Made by a program: the position numbers and the translations under genes
Notes under the pieces: generated by a model
Seen by the model: only the letters and a program-made list of their open reading frames with translations
Told to the model about the DNA's origin: nothing
Database searches by the model: none
In this document: one piece after another, positions 23,719 to 31,749 of the stretch
Layout of the letters: each line of letters starts with the position of its first letter
Position numbering within the stretch: the stretch's first letter is position 1
Source: an uncultured bacterium
GTDB lineage: Bacteria; Cyanobacteriota; Vampirovibrionia; Gastranaerophilales; Gastranaerophilaceae
Assembly (NCBI GenBank): GCA_902765215.1
Contig: CACWZA010000027.1
Span: 1 to 38,732 of the forward strand
Direction of reading: 5' to 3'
DNA length: 38,732 nt

Positions 23719-25170
23719 ATGAATAATATGGGGCAAGTAATACACTTAAAGAAAGAAATTTTAGTAAGAATAATCAAAGCATTTTTGTCTGATGATTTTG
23801 AGCGACAGGCAAGGCTGATACCTTACGATATGCGTCCAAAAGGAATGGAAGTTCCGTACAGGTGTTGTGTTTATAAAGAACGCGCCATTATAAAAGACAG
23901 AACTATTGCAGGACTTGGATTCCCTATTGAAGAAGATGATGAAACCGTATCACTTTCTGATTATGCAAAGCAGGCAATGGAAAGAACGCAAATCAGCGAT
24001 AAAAATCTTACTGTTCTTCAAACTGCGTGTAAAGGTTGTTCTACAAACAGGATTTATGTTACGGATTTATGTCAGGGGTGTGTTGCCCGTCCTTGTCAAT
24101 CTACATGTAAATTCGGAGCAATCTCTATTATCAATGGCAGGTCTGTAATAGATGATTCAAAATGCAAAAAATGTCAAATGTGTATTAATGCTTGTCCTTA
24201 TAATGCAATAGTAAAAATCTCTGTTCCGTGTGAAGATTCTTGCCCTGTCGGAGCAATAAAAAAAGATGAAACGGGGTTTGCAAGTATTGATTATGATAAA
24301 TGTATAAACTGCGGAAGATGCACAGCAGCTTGTCCGTTTGGTGCAGTACACGAAAGAAGCCAGATTATTGATATATTGAAAGCGATTAAATCAGATAAAA
24401 AAGTTATTGCTATGGTAGCACCTTCAATAATCGGACAGTTTCCGGGGAATATTTATCAATTAAAGACTGCAATAATAAATACCGGATTTGATGATGTTTA
24501 TGAAGTTGCACAGGGTGCTGATGTCACGGCAAATACGGAGGCAAAAGAGTTTACGGAAAGAATGGAAGAAGGCCAAAACTTTATGACAACATCCTGCTGT
24601 GCGGGGTATAATCAATTAATCAAAAAACATCTTCCTGAGATAAAACCGTTTGTATCCGATACAAAAACTCCTCTGTTCTATACGGCTGAAATTGTGAGAA
24701 AAGAACACCCTGATGCAATTACGGTTTTTGTAAGTCCTTGTGTAGCAAAACGCGCTGAGGGTTTTGATAATCCTAATGTTGATTTTGTTATGAACTACGA
24801 AGAACTGGGTGCATTATTTGTTGCAAAGAAAATTCAAATTTTGGATTTAGACGAAGGGAAATATACAGTTGAAGCCTCAAAGCAGGCACGCAATTTCGGA
24901 TATTCAGGCGGGGTTGCAGAATCTGTAAAAAAATCTCTTAAAGATGAAGATTCTGTTAAGCCTTGTATAATAAACGGATTAAATAAAGACAGCATAAAAC
25001 AGTTAAAGAAATATGCAGCAAGCGGAGTTTGTGAAGGCTGTAATCTGGTTGAAGTTATGTGTTGTGAAGGTGGTTGTATTGGCGGTAATGCAACAATAAA
25101 TAATCAAAAAACAGCCAAAAAGTTAATTGATAATTTCACTCAAAATAGTGAAGATATTTCTAAAATATAG
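23719..25170 (+). CDS. hydA: [FeFe] hydrogenase, group-B-like
   Basis: 483 residues. Makes or oxidises H2 in the cytosol, probably with ferredoxin. The N-terminal half holds many cysteines for [4Fe-4S] clusters: CKGC, CQGCVARPCQSTC, CKKCQMCINAC, CEDSC and CINCGRCTAAC. The H-cluster motifs are TTSCCAGYN (Cys293/294), SPCVAKRAEG (Cys341) and MCCEGGCIGG (Cys448-453). Both Cys of the first motif are kept, so catalysis is expected, unlike in HydS. The Pro after Cys-Cys is replaced by Ala, and the third motif has CEGGC rather than CPGGC, as in group B. HydE/F/G maturases are not in this window and must be elsewhere. Confidence 0.9.
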   Translation: MNNMGQVIHLKKEILVRIIKAFLSDDFERQARLIPYDMRPKGMEVPYRCCVYKERAIIKDRTIAGLGFPIEEDDETVSLSDYAKQAMERTQISDKNLTVLQTACKGCSTNRIYVTDLCQGCVARPCQSTCKFGAISIINGRSVIDDSKCKKCQMCINACPYNAIVKISVPCEDSCPVGAIKKDETGFASIDYDKCINCGRCTAACPFGAVHERSQIIDILKAIKSDKKVIAMVAPSIIGQFPGNIYQLKTAIINTGFDDVYEVAQGADVTANTEAKEFTERMEEGQNFMTTSCCAGYNQLIKKHLPEIKPFVSDTKTPLFYTAEIVRKEHPDAITVFVSPCVAKRAEGFDNPNVDFVMNYEELGALFVAKKIQILDLDEGKYTVEASKQARNFGYSGGVAESVKKSLKDEDSVKPCIINGLNKDSIKQLKKYAASGVCEGCNLVEVMCCEGGCIGGNATINNQKTAKKLIDNFTQNSEDISKI

Positions 25171-25179
25171 GAGGATATT

Positions 25180-26373
25180 ATGATTAATTGGGAAAATGAT
25201 TTAAACATTAATGAAGTCAGAGAAATCAGAACAAGAACAACTGTTTATTTCGGTTGTGGTGCTATTCAAAAGATAAATGATATTGCGCATATTTATGCAG
25301 AACGCGGAATAAACAAAGTCGTTGTTATGTCAGGCAGAAATGCATATAAATCAACAGGCGCTTGGGATGTTGTTGAAAAAGCTTTAAAAGAAAATAAAAT
25401 TGAATACATCAATTATGATAAAGTTACACCAAACCCGACAACCGATGCTATTGATGAAGCAACCGCATTAGCCCGTGATTTTGGCGCAAAAGCAGTTATT
25501 ACAATAGGCGGTGGTTCACCGACTGATGCGGGAAAATCGGTTGCAATACTTCTAAAATACCCGAATGAAACAGGAAGCGGTTTGTATGAATTTAAATTCA
25601 CACCAACAGAAGCAGTTCCTATTGTTGCAATTAATTTAACTCACGGAACAGGAAGTGAAACCAACAGATTTGCAGTTGCAACAATATTAGAAAAAAATTA
25701 TAAACCTGCTATTGCTTACGATTGTATTTATCCTGAGTTTGCTATTGATGATCCTAATTTAATGACAGGATTATCTCCAAAACAAACAAGATATGTTTCA
25801 ATAGATGCAGTTAATCACGTTATAGAGGCAGCAACATCAAAAGTTGCTTCACCATATTCGGTTACACTTGCAAGACAAGTAATTGAACTAGTCGGAAAAT
25901 ATCTGCCAAAAGCAATTCAAAATCCTGCGGATAAGGAAGCAAGATACTATCTGTGTTATGCGGCTTTAATGGGCGGAGTTTGCTTTGATAACGGATTATT
26001 ACATTATACTCACGCACTTGAACACCCATTGAGTGCTATGAAACCTGATTTTTCACATGGTTTAGGATTGGCTATTTTACTTCCTGCCGTTATTAAAAAT
26101 ATTTATTCTGCCAAAGCAGAAACTTTGCAATATATACTTGAACCTATTCTCAAAGATACTACAGATGCTCAAAAAACAGCAGAAGGCGTTTATGAATGGC
26201 TTAAATCAGTTGATGTTCCAAACAAACTAAAAGATGAAGGTTTTAGTGAAGCTGATGTTGAAAAATTAACAGAACTGGCGTTTACTACACCATCATTAGA
26301 CGGTTTATTGGGAATAGCACCAACAAAAGCAACAAAAGAAGCGGTATCTGCTATTTATAGAGAGTCATTATAG
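25180..26373 (+). CDS. Iron-containing alcohol dehydrogenase
   Basis: 397 residues, group III (iron) ADH. GGGSPTDAGKS binds NAD(P)+. The metal ligands fit Asp209, His213 (DAVNH), His278 and His293, with the catalytic His at 282 (EHPLSA), by analogy with FucO. It probably reduces acetaldehyde or another aldehyde to the alcohol. AGGAGG, a very strong ribosome site, lies 5 bases before the ATG. It is the last gene of the rex-hydrogenase operon, so together with AdhE there are two ethanol-forming enzymes around the H2 module. The terminator at 26395 closes the unit. Confidence 0.93.
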   Translation: MINWENDLNINEVREIRTRTTVYFGCGAIQKINDIAHIYAERGINKVVVMSGRNAYKSTGAWDVVEKALKENKIEYINYDKVTPNPTTDAIDEATALARDFGAKAVITIGGGSPTDAGKSVAILLKYPNETGSGLYEFKFTPTEAVPIVAINLTHGTGSETNRFAVATILEKNYKPAIAYDCIYPEFAIDDPNLMTGLSPKQTRYVSIDAVNHVIEAATSKVASPYSVTLARQVIELVGKYLPKAIQNPADKEARYYLCYAALMGGVCFDNGLLHYTHALEHPLSAMKPDFSHGLGLAILLPAVIKNIYSAKAETLQYILEPILKDTTDAQKTAEGVYEWLKSVDVPNKLKDEGFSEADVEKLTELAFTTPSLDGLLGIAPTKATKEAVSAIYRESL

Positions 26374-26394
26374 TACATTTAATTCTTAAATCCG

Positions 26395-26435
26395 AATAAA
26401 AGCTGAGAATTTTACTCAAACTCTCAGCTTTTATT
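26395..26435 (+). terminator. Terminator of the rex-hydrogenase-ADH operon
   Basis: AATAAAAGCTGAGA and TCTCAGCTTTTATT form a perfect 14-bp stem around a 13-base loop. Confidence 0.92.
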
Positions 26436-26442
26436 ATGTGTT

Positions 26443-26505
26443 TTATTGTTTTATGAGAGGTAAATGTTTAACGCGAACAGGTCAAGACAATCTCTCCCTT
26501 GCTAA
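26443..26505 (+). repeat. Second copy of the 14568-14635 composite repeat
   Basis: From about 26446 on, the sequence matches 14571-14635: half a reversed mini-element (TTGTTTTATGAGAGGT), GTTTAACGCGAACAGGTC, and the tRNA-Met 3' end. The only notable change is a missing 6-bp repeat (AAGACC) in this copy. At 14635 the tRNA end runs into ATTTTTG; here it runs into the real tRNA-Met terminator. Confidence 0.88.
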
Positions 26506-26543
26506 TAAAAAAGAGATAGATTTTTTCTATCTCTTTTTTATTT
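26489..26543 (+). repeat. 55-bp direct repeat, right copy (tRNA-Met 3' end + terminator)
   Basis: Same sequence as 14388-14441 with one extra T in the hairpin loop. It would be the attR of the putative island. The hairpin still looks like a working terminator, though no intact tRNA precedes it. Confidence 0.87.
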
Positions 26544-26565
26544 CAAACACTCCCCATCCCAACCA

Positions 26566-26604
26566 CCTCTCACAAACGATACTTAATCGTTTGCTCGGCA
26601 GAGT
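26566..26604 (+). repeat. Hairpin mini-element, copy 6
   Basis: CCTCTCA, then CAAACGAT-ACTT-AATCGTTTG, then CTCGGCAGAGT. It is the shortest full copy and lies just outside the right direct repeat. The rest of the region, 26605-26727, shows no gene I can support. Confidence 0.75.
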
Positions 26605-26727
26605 CCAACTCGGGGAAGGAGCTGTTGTTATTGAGTTTCACGAAATATACAACAGCGAAAGGGGAGCATAAATCAAGTCGCACCTTTCACAGTAAAAAAT
26701 AATTTACCCCATCCCTCTCTCAAACTT

Positions 26728-27525
26728 CTAATCAATCTCAGCAATAGGATAAATCGTTTTATAGAGTTTTACCAACTCCAAATCTATATCAGCATAACAA
26801 GCGGTTTCTTCACTTCCCCCATCCGATACAACCTCTGTCGTCGGCGATACAATCATAGATCTTCCTATGCATCGGTTATCCCACTGGTTACATGTAACAA
26901 CATAAACAAGATTATCAAATGCCCTTGTTCTATTCATAGCAACCCACATATCCTGTGCTGATTTCAACATAGCACTATCAGAAAACACTTCCTGTGATAC
27001 AAGCCATGCAGTCGGAAGTACAATCATTTCTGCACCCATCTTGGCAAGTTCTTTATAATACAACGGGTAACGGATATCATAACATATCCCGATTCCGACT
27101 CTGCCGAAATCAAAATCAACAACCACAGGTCTGTCACCTGCGGTTATTCTGTCGCCCTCTGTTCCGCCCATATAATTGTATAAATGTATTTTGCGGTACT
27201 TATCAATAACCTTGCCGTTCCTGTCAATAATGAAAGATGTGTTATACAATTTGTCCTGCGACTTTTCTATAACAGTACCCGCAACGATATTAGTGTTATA
27301 TTTCTTCGCCAGTTCACATACCGACTTTATTGTTTCCCCACCATTTTCATCCTCGGGTGAGTTCAAAAACGACTCATGGTCTATCCCCGTTGAAAAGAAT
27401 TCAGGCAAAACAACCAAATCTAATTTCTTGTCAGAACTTTTTTCAAGATAGTCAGCAACCTTTGAAATGTTAATATCCTTCTTTCCCAAAGTCGGTTTCA
27501 ACTGTATATTTAATATTCCTGTCAT
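26728..27525 (-). CDS. Carbon-nitrogen hydrolase (nitrilase superfamily amidase)
   Basis: 265 residues. The catalytic triad is complete: Glu42 (LPEFF), Lys112 (YRKIHLY) and Cys148 (GICYDIRYP). The superfamily cleaves amides or nitriles; this length and the single-domain plan fit omega-amidase or N-carbamoyl/deaminated-glutathione amidase branches. The substrate cannot be decided. GAGGG lies 7 bases before the ATG. The gene stands alone on the minus strand, with its 3' end facing the repeat region. Confidence 0.9.
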   Translation of the reverse strand: MTGILNIQLKPTLGKKDINISKVADYLEKSSDKKLDLVVLPEFFSTGIDHESFLNSPEDENGGETIKSVCELAKKYNTNIVAGTVIEKSQDKLYNTSFIIDRNGKVIDKYRKIHLYNYMGGTEGDRITAGDRPVVVDFDFGRVGIGICYDIRYPLYYKELAKMGAEMIVLPTAWLVSQEVFSDSAMLKSAQDMWVAMNRTRAFDNLVYVVTCNQWDNRCIGRSMIVSPTTEVVSDGGSEETACYADIDLELVKLYKTIYPIAEID

Positions 27526-27570
27526 AATAAGCCCTCACTATGACAATTATAATACATAATAATTTAGCAA

Positions 27571-28365
27571 TCATCTGGGAATAATAAAAGGCGAATGGCC
27601 TTCCTGAAGCATTTTGTGTTTTTTATGCTCTTCCACTAAATACTTGTAATTTGTTACATACCTCATATTAATTTTTGGCATATTAGTTCTCAGGGTATAA
27701 TCTATTGATTTTTTATACAGTTCAGGATTATTTCCGGAAAATTCATAATCTTCCGCAGCATTTACACTATAAGTTACAAATTCTCGTTCAAGCCTTTTCT
27801 TTTCTGTTCTGTTCGAATACCAGTTCTTTAAGCCTTTTGTTTCTGATTTTTGTGTCGGTTTCCTGTAAACAAGAGAAAACTCGCCTACATCATCTATTGC
27901 TATTATCTGGCTAATATTATAATTTTTCATACAACAAATATCATTGTAACTGAGAGGATAATTTATCGGATGTCCGTGCATTATTGCAGTATTTTCAGCA
28001 TCAAATTCTACTTCTTTCAGTGCGGCTATATTACAACTTTTTGCATCACCTTTAAATTCTGCAATTACCTTATTTTGTTTAGTATCCATAACAACAATAT
28101 GTTCATAATTTTGTTTATTTCCGTCTAAACATCTTTTTCTTGCATAAGCAAACATTTCTTTTGTGCTTTTAAACTCTTTCTTCAACGGTTCTACATAATT
28201 TGGGGCTTTCTTTAATATTAATACTCTGTTTTGCTCTGACATTATTTCAGAACCCGTTTTAGCAATATTATCAGCAATTTTCTCCAAAGAAGCATCCTTC
28301 AGCGATGTTTCTTTAGCAACATTAAATATTTTGTTTAAATAGCTAAAACCCACACTTACTTTCAT
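27571..28365 (-). CDS. Orphan protein with a JAMM-like HxHP...S..D motif
   Basis: 264 residues. Most of it is unfamiliar, but residues 128-142 read IMHGHPINYPLSYND: His130, His132, Ser139 and Asp142, close to the zinc-binding H-x-H-x7-S-x2-D of JAB1/MPN/Mov34 and RadC-type proteins (here x6). A Glu upstream (Glu103) could be the fourth catalytic residue. If real, it is a zinc peptidase or isopeptidase, or a toxin-like relative. The C-terminal ~90 residues are basic and helical. No good ribosome site precedes the ATG at 28365. The N-terminus lacks a signal peptide. Confidence 0.7.
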   Translation of the reverse strand: MKVSVGFSYLNKIFNVAKETSLKDASLEKIADNIAKTGSEIMSEQNRVLILKKAPNYVEPLKKEFKSTKEMFAYARKRCLDGNKQNYEHIVVMDTKQNKVIAEFKGDAKSCNIAALKEVEFDAENTAIMHGHPINYPLSYNDICCMKNYNISQIIAIDDVGEFSLVYRKPTQKSETKGLKNWYSNRTEKKRLEREFVTYSVNAAEDYEFSGNNPELYKKSIDYTLRTNMPKINMRYVTNYKYLVEEHKKHKMLQEGHSPFIIPR

Positions 28366-28437
28366 ACTTTTTTAAAGAAAAAAAGTATTTGAAAATTGCC
28401 CCGGTTTAATTATTTATTAATATATTTTAATAAATAA

Positions 28438-28779
28438 TTAAGATCTTACGCGTGATTTTTTCTTAGCGAGATAATCAACATAGTCAGCGGCTTTTTTTAT
28501 AACCCCGTAAGCAGATGTAAACAACCCTTCTTTAAAGGTTTCTTCACCAACTGTCGCTCTCAGATATGTCATTTGAGTATTAGAACCGGCTCTTGTAAAT
28601 ACCCCCGTATACAAACGGATATTTGGTCTTTTATTGCTTTGATCAGCGATTATTTTGTTAACTTCCTCAATCTTCTTTGGCGGTATTGCCCTGTTCATAT
28701 AAGCTATTGCTTTTTCTGATGCCAGAAATGCACCGAATTGCGGTTGATAAGTTTGTGAATTAATGTTGGTGACTCTCAT
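28438..28779 (-). CDS. Small orphan protein with N-terminal QFG motif
   Basis: 113 residues, basic C-terminus (KKKSRVRS). It opens MRVTNINSQTYQPQFGAF, another short disordered lead ending in P-x-F-G, as in other orphan genes of this window. GGGGG lies about 7 bases before the ATG. Otherwise unrecognised, mostly helical, no cysteines. Confidence 0.72.
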   Translation of the reverse strand: MRVTNINSQTYQPQFGAFLASEKAIAYMNRAIPPKKIEEVNKIIADQSNKRPNIRLYTGVFTRAGSNTQMTYLRATVGEETFKEGLFTSAYGVIKKAADYVDYLAKKKSRVRS

Positions 28780-28851
28780 ATAATACCCCCATATAAGTTA
28801 TGGTTAACTCCTAGTAATGTTTTATCCTAAACATAAACAAACTGCAACATT

Positions 28852-28881
28852 TTGGCAAAAATTTTCTGTTACGGGTATTAA
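28852..28881 (+). promoter_or_regulatory. Predicted promoter next to the start codon at 28891
   Basis: TTGGCA at 28852-28857, 18-bp spacer, TATTAA at 28876-28881. Transcription would start at about 28888-28891, at the ATG itself, and no Shine-Dalgarno is visible, so the mRNA may be leaderless. Confidence 0.35.
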
Positions 28882-28890
28882 ACTATTATC

Positions 28891-30558
28891 ATGTTAGGGA
28901 TTAACTCAAGAATAACCACAAGTTATCAAAAACTCGTTCAGCCGGCAACTATTTCCCGTCCTGCTTTTTGCGGAACAGATAAATCTTCTTGCGACCGGTT
29001 TGAAAGCCCTAACTACAAAAAGATTACAATTTTTAACCCCTACACAATGGAAATGTGCTCTGACGAAGTCTATTTCAACAGAAAAACAGCACACAAGGTT
29101 ATGCTTGAAACGAAGGATAAACAAGGGGAAAAACACCTCTCAATACTTGAATATGATCCTTATACGGAAGGCACACTAAAGGATAAAAAGACAGGAAAAG
29201 ATATAAATACCGTTATATTAAAATATGAAAACCCTGAGGACAAAAACCAATTCACTTATCATATTATGTCCGAGGATCTGTCAAAAGAATACGGTTACAT
29301 CTGCCTCTCTAAACATAACGGGGAACCAAAACCAAACACATGCGAACACGAAAATACATTTTTCAAATACATAAAAAAACATCTGTCAGCATCAGAGCCG
29401 CAGCACAGACAAAATCTGTACAAGGACTATGAGAATTTTGGAATAGAAGGGGAAAGAATAGAAATCGAACATATCCAAAACCTTTATCCAAAAGAGGTTT
29501 CAGGAGCAGGGAAAATTGCTGACAAACTTGCCGTAAAATATTGCTACGACACCCAAAAAACAACACCTAACATTGTTTTTTATTCAATGCACAATTCACA
29601 CATTGAAAACTACAAGCGGGGAAACAGATTTTTACCTTTGGATAAAGACTCTAAAACAGCGGAAAAATTCAGAAGGAAATACGGTACTGACGACCCTAAC
29701 ACAATAATGGAAACATTGATCAATAAGAAAAAACTGACTAAATCGGAAACAAAATCGTGGGGCGATTTGGCGATGTATATGCCGAGCAACATAGTAAAAG
29801 AACATTCAGAGAAATACAATCACATCAATATGAAGATTGAAAACCCGTTCAAATCAGGCAGTTATTACTCATCCGATTTGCACATTGATATGTCCAAGGA
29901 AAGAATCTTCACTTTAAAAAACGACTCTAACATGGAAATAACACTCAAATATGACCCCAAAATGAAAGGACACTTAGTCGACAAAACAACCGGCGAACCG
30001 CTGGAAACCTACATACTAAAAGTCAATGACGATGACTACATCGGGGAAGATGCATTTGTATTTATGTCCACAGACCTCAAAAATGAATACGGTTTTGTTG
30101 AACTTGACCGTGAATATGAGGACTGTATGGGTGATTTGGAATGTGATTACCCCGAACAGGGAATAAGAGGGGACAAATTAGTTGTTGCCTATCTGCTAAA
30201 TAAAGATAAGTGTAAAGTTGGCGGAGTCGGAAAACTCGCCGACAGAGTGGCTGTGCAGTATTGCAAAGAACACAACATCAACCCGAGATGCATAGTTTCA
30301 CACGCAGCAGAAGGCTCACATGTCGCTCACTATAAGAGAGGGAAAAGATTTATCCCGCCAACAAAAGGGGACGAGGATTACAAAATACTAAAAAAACGAT
30401 ACGGCGAAACGAACCCTAACAAAATATTAAAAAGACTGATAAAAGAATCCGAACACAACAATGAGCCTGTTAATATCAAAGGCTGGGGCGAACTCGACCT
30501 TGTTATGTTCCTGCCAAAAGAGATTATTGACAAATATTCAGAAGAAGGGATTGTATAA
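28891..30558 (+). CDS. Orphan protein with two tandem ~240-residue repeats
   Basis: 555 residues, unrecognised. After a lead ending in RPAFCGTD come two related halves offset by 240 residues: AGKIADKLAVKYC (about 207-219) matches VGKLADRVAVQYC (447-459), and YKRGNRFLP (from 241) matches YKRGKRFIP (from 481). Both halves end in a W-G-(D/E)-L...P-x-x-I-x-x-x-(H/Y)-S-E motif. The K-L-A-x-x-(V/L)-A-V-x-Y-C stretch after a G-x-G-K turn recalls the acetyl-CoA-binding loop of GNAT acetyltransferases, but this is only a hint. No signal peptide. Possibly a duplicated enzyme or effector-like protein. Confidence 0.75.
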   Translation: MLGINSRITTSYQKLVQPATISRPAFCGTDKSSCDRFESPNYKKITIFNPYTMEMCSDEVYFNRKTAHKVMLETKDKQGEKHLSILEYDPYTEGTLKDKKTGKDINTVILKYENPEDKNQFTYHIMSEDLSKEYGYICLSKHNGEPKPNTCEHENTFFKYIKKHLSASEPQHRQNLYKDYENFGIEGERIEIEHIQNLYPKEVSGAGKIADKLAVKYCYDTQKTTPNIVFYSMHNSHIENYKRGNRFLPLDKDSKTAEKFRRKYGTDDPNTIMETLINKKKLTKSETKSWGDLAMYMPSNIVKEHSEKYNHINMKIENPFKSGSYYSSDLHIDMSKERIFTLKNDSNMEITLKYDPKMKGHLVDKTTGEPLETYILKVNDDDYIGEDAFVFMSTDLKNEYGFVELDREYEDCMGDLECDYPEQGIRGDKLVVAYLLNKDKCKVGGVGKLADRVAVQYCKEHNINPRCIVSHAAEGSHVAHYKRGKRFIPPTKGDEDYKILKKRYGETNPNKILKRLIKESEHNNEPVNIKGWGELDLVMFLPKEIIDKYSEEGIV

Positions 30559-30628
30559 CTTAAACATAATTCAATTTTTAAATTATTGTTTTTGTACTAT
30601 AATCAAACAAGAGGGAGAATATAAGACT

Positions 30629-31648
30629 ATGACAACTATAGATTGGGCAAACTTAGGATTTGGGTACATTAAAACAGACTACCGTTATGTTTCAAACTTT
30701 AAAAACGGCAAATGGGACGACGGAGTAATAACAACAGATGAGAAAATAGTACTTAATGAAAGTGCCTGTGTGCTTCAATACGCACAAACATGTTTTGAAG
30801 GTTTGAAAGCGTACAGAACTGCTGACAACAAAGTGGTTTGTTTCAGACCTGATTTAAATGCCCAACGAATGGAAGAAAGCTGCAAAAGACTGGAAATGCC
30901 TGTTTTCCCTCAGGAAAGATTTATTTCCGCTATCGTTGAAACAGTCAAAAAGAATATTGACTTCGTTCCTCCGTACGGTTCAGGGGCAACACTCTATATC
31001 AGACCGTATATGTTCGGAATGAACCCAGTTATGGGTGTAAAACCTGCTGATGAGTATCAGTTCAGAATCTTTACCTCACCTGTAGGGCCGTATTTCAAAG
31101 GCGGAGCAAAACCTATTACCCTCAGAGTGCCTGATTTTGACAGAGCCGCACCGAAGGGAACAGGACATGTTAAAGCAGGGCTTAACTATGCTATGAGTTT
31201 GCACGCTATTGTTGATGCTCACAATCAGGGATATAACGAAAATATGTATTTAGACTCCGCTACAAGAACCAAAATTGAAGAAACAGGCGGCGCAAACATC
31301 ATATTTGTTACAAAGGATAACACCGTTGTAACCCCGAAATCATCAACAATTCTGCCTTCTATCACAAGACGGTCTCTGATGTATGTTGCAGAACACTATC
31401 TGAACCTTAAAACAGAACAAAGAGAAATCCATGTTGAAGAACTGAAAGATTTTAAAGAATGTGCACTGTGCGGAACAGCCGCAGTATTATCCCCTGTCGG
31501 CAAAGTCGTTGACCACGGAAACGAAATTTGTTTCCCTGCAGGCATGGACAAAATGGGCGATATAACACAAAAATTATATGATACACTTACAGGCATTCAG
31601 ATGGGCAGAATTGATGCTCCTGAAGGCTGGATAAAAGTTATTGCATAA
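30629..31648 (+). CDS. ilvE: Branched-chain amino-acid aminotransferase
   Basis: 339 residues from the ATG at 30629. The frame opens earlier at 30461, but that part overlaps the previous gene and lacks a ribosome site, whereas GAGGGAG lies 11 bases before 30629 and TATAAT at 30598-30603. PLP class IV fold: QTCFEGLKAYR, RPYMFGMNP, GTGHVKAGLNYA (with the PLP Lys) and the PLP-phosphate region IEETGGANIIFV. It transfers amino groups between Leu/Ile/Val and 2-oxoglutarate, serving biosynthesis or degradation. The length and sequence fit the eukaryote-like (BCAT type II) subgroup. Confidence 0.95.
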   Translation: MTTIDWANLGFGYIKTDYRYVSNFKNGKWDDGVITTDEKIVLNESACVLQYAQTCFEGLKAYRTADNKVVCFRPDLNAQRMEESCKRLEMPVFPQERFISAIVETVKKNIDFVPPYGSGATLYIRPYMFGMNPVMGVKPADEYQFRIFTSPVGPYFKGGAKPITLRVPDFDRAAPKGTGHVKAGLNYAMSLHAIVDAHNQGYNENMYLDSATRTKIEETGGANIIFVTKDNTVVTPKSSTILPSITRRSLMYVAEHYLNLKTEQREIHVEELKDFKECALCGTAAVLSPVGKVVDHGNEICFPAGMDKMGDITQKLYDTLTGIQMGRIDAPEGWIKVIA

Positions 31649-31749
31649 TATTCCCCATATTGCCTTATTGTCTAATTGTACAAAATATGTTAGTATAATA
31701 ATCTGGTGTTTATTATTAGGAATTTATTTTATTTATGGAGGGCTTTTTT

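Larger units (their letters stand above)
14388..26543. mobile_element. Possible decayed tRNA-Met-targeted genomic island
   Basis: The 12.1-kb block is bounded by 54-bp direct repeats of the tRNA-Met 3' end and terminator. Near its left side lies a tyrosine-recombinase C-terminal remnant (15666-15795) and a second tRNA 3' fragment ending in CCA. The cargo would be a small orphan gene, a racemase, adhE and the hydrogenase operon. Against this, no intact integrase or mobility gene remains, the cargo is metabolic, and its base composition looks like the rest of the window. The repeats could instead have spread by local recombination among composite repeats. Confidence 0.3.

Noticed and set aside
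26438-26671. 77-codon plus-strand frame; its last ~20 codons (26610-26671) look faintly protein-like (VVIEFHEIYNSERG)
   Set aside because: The first two thirds are repeat and terminator DNA. The tail could be a gene fragment, but it is too short to support.
30461-30628. N-terminal extension of ilvE by 56 codons
   Set aside because: It overlaps the end of the previous gene in another frame and lacks a ribosome site; the protein family begins near the ATG at 30629.
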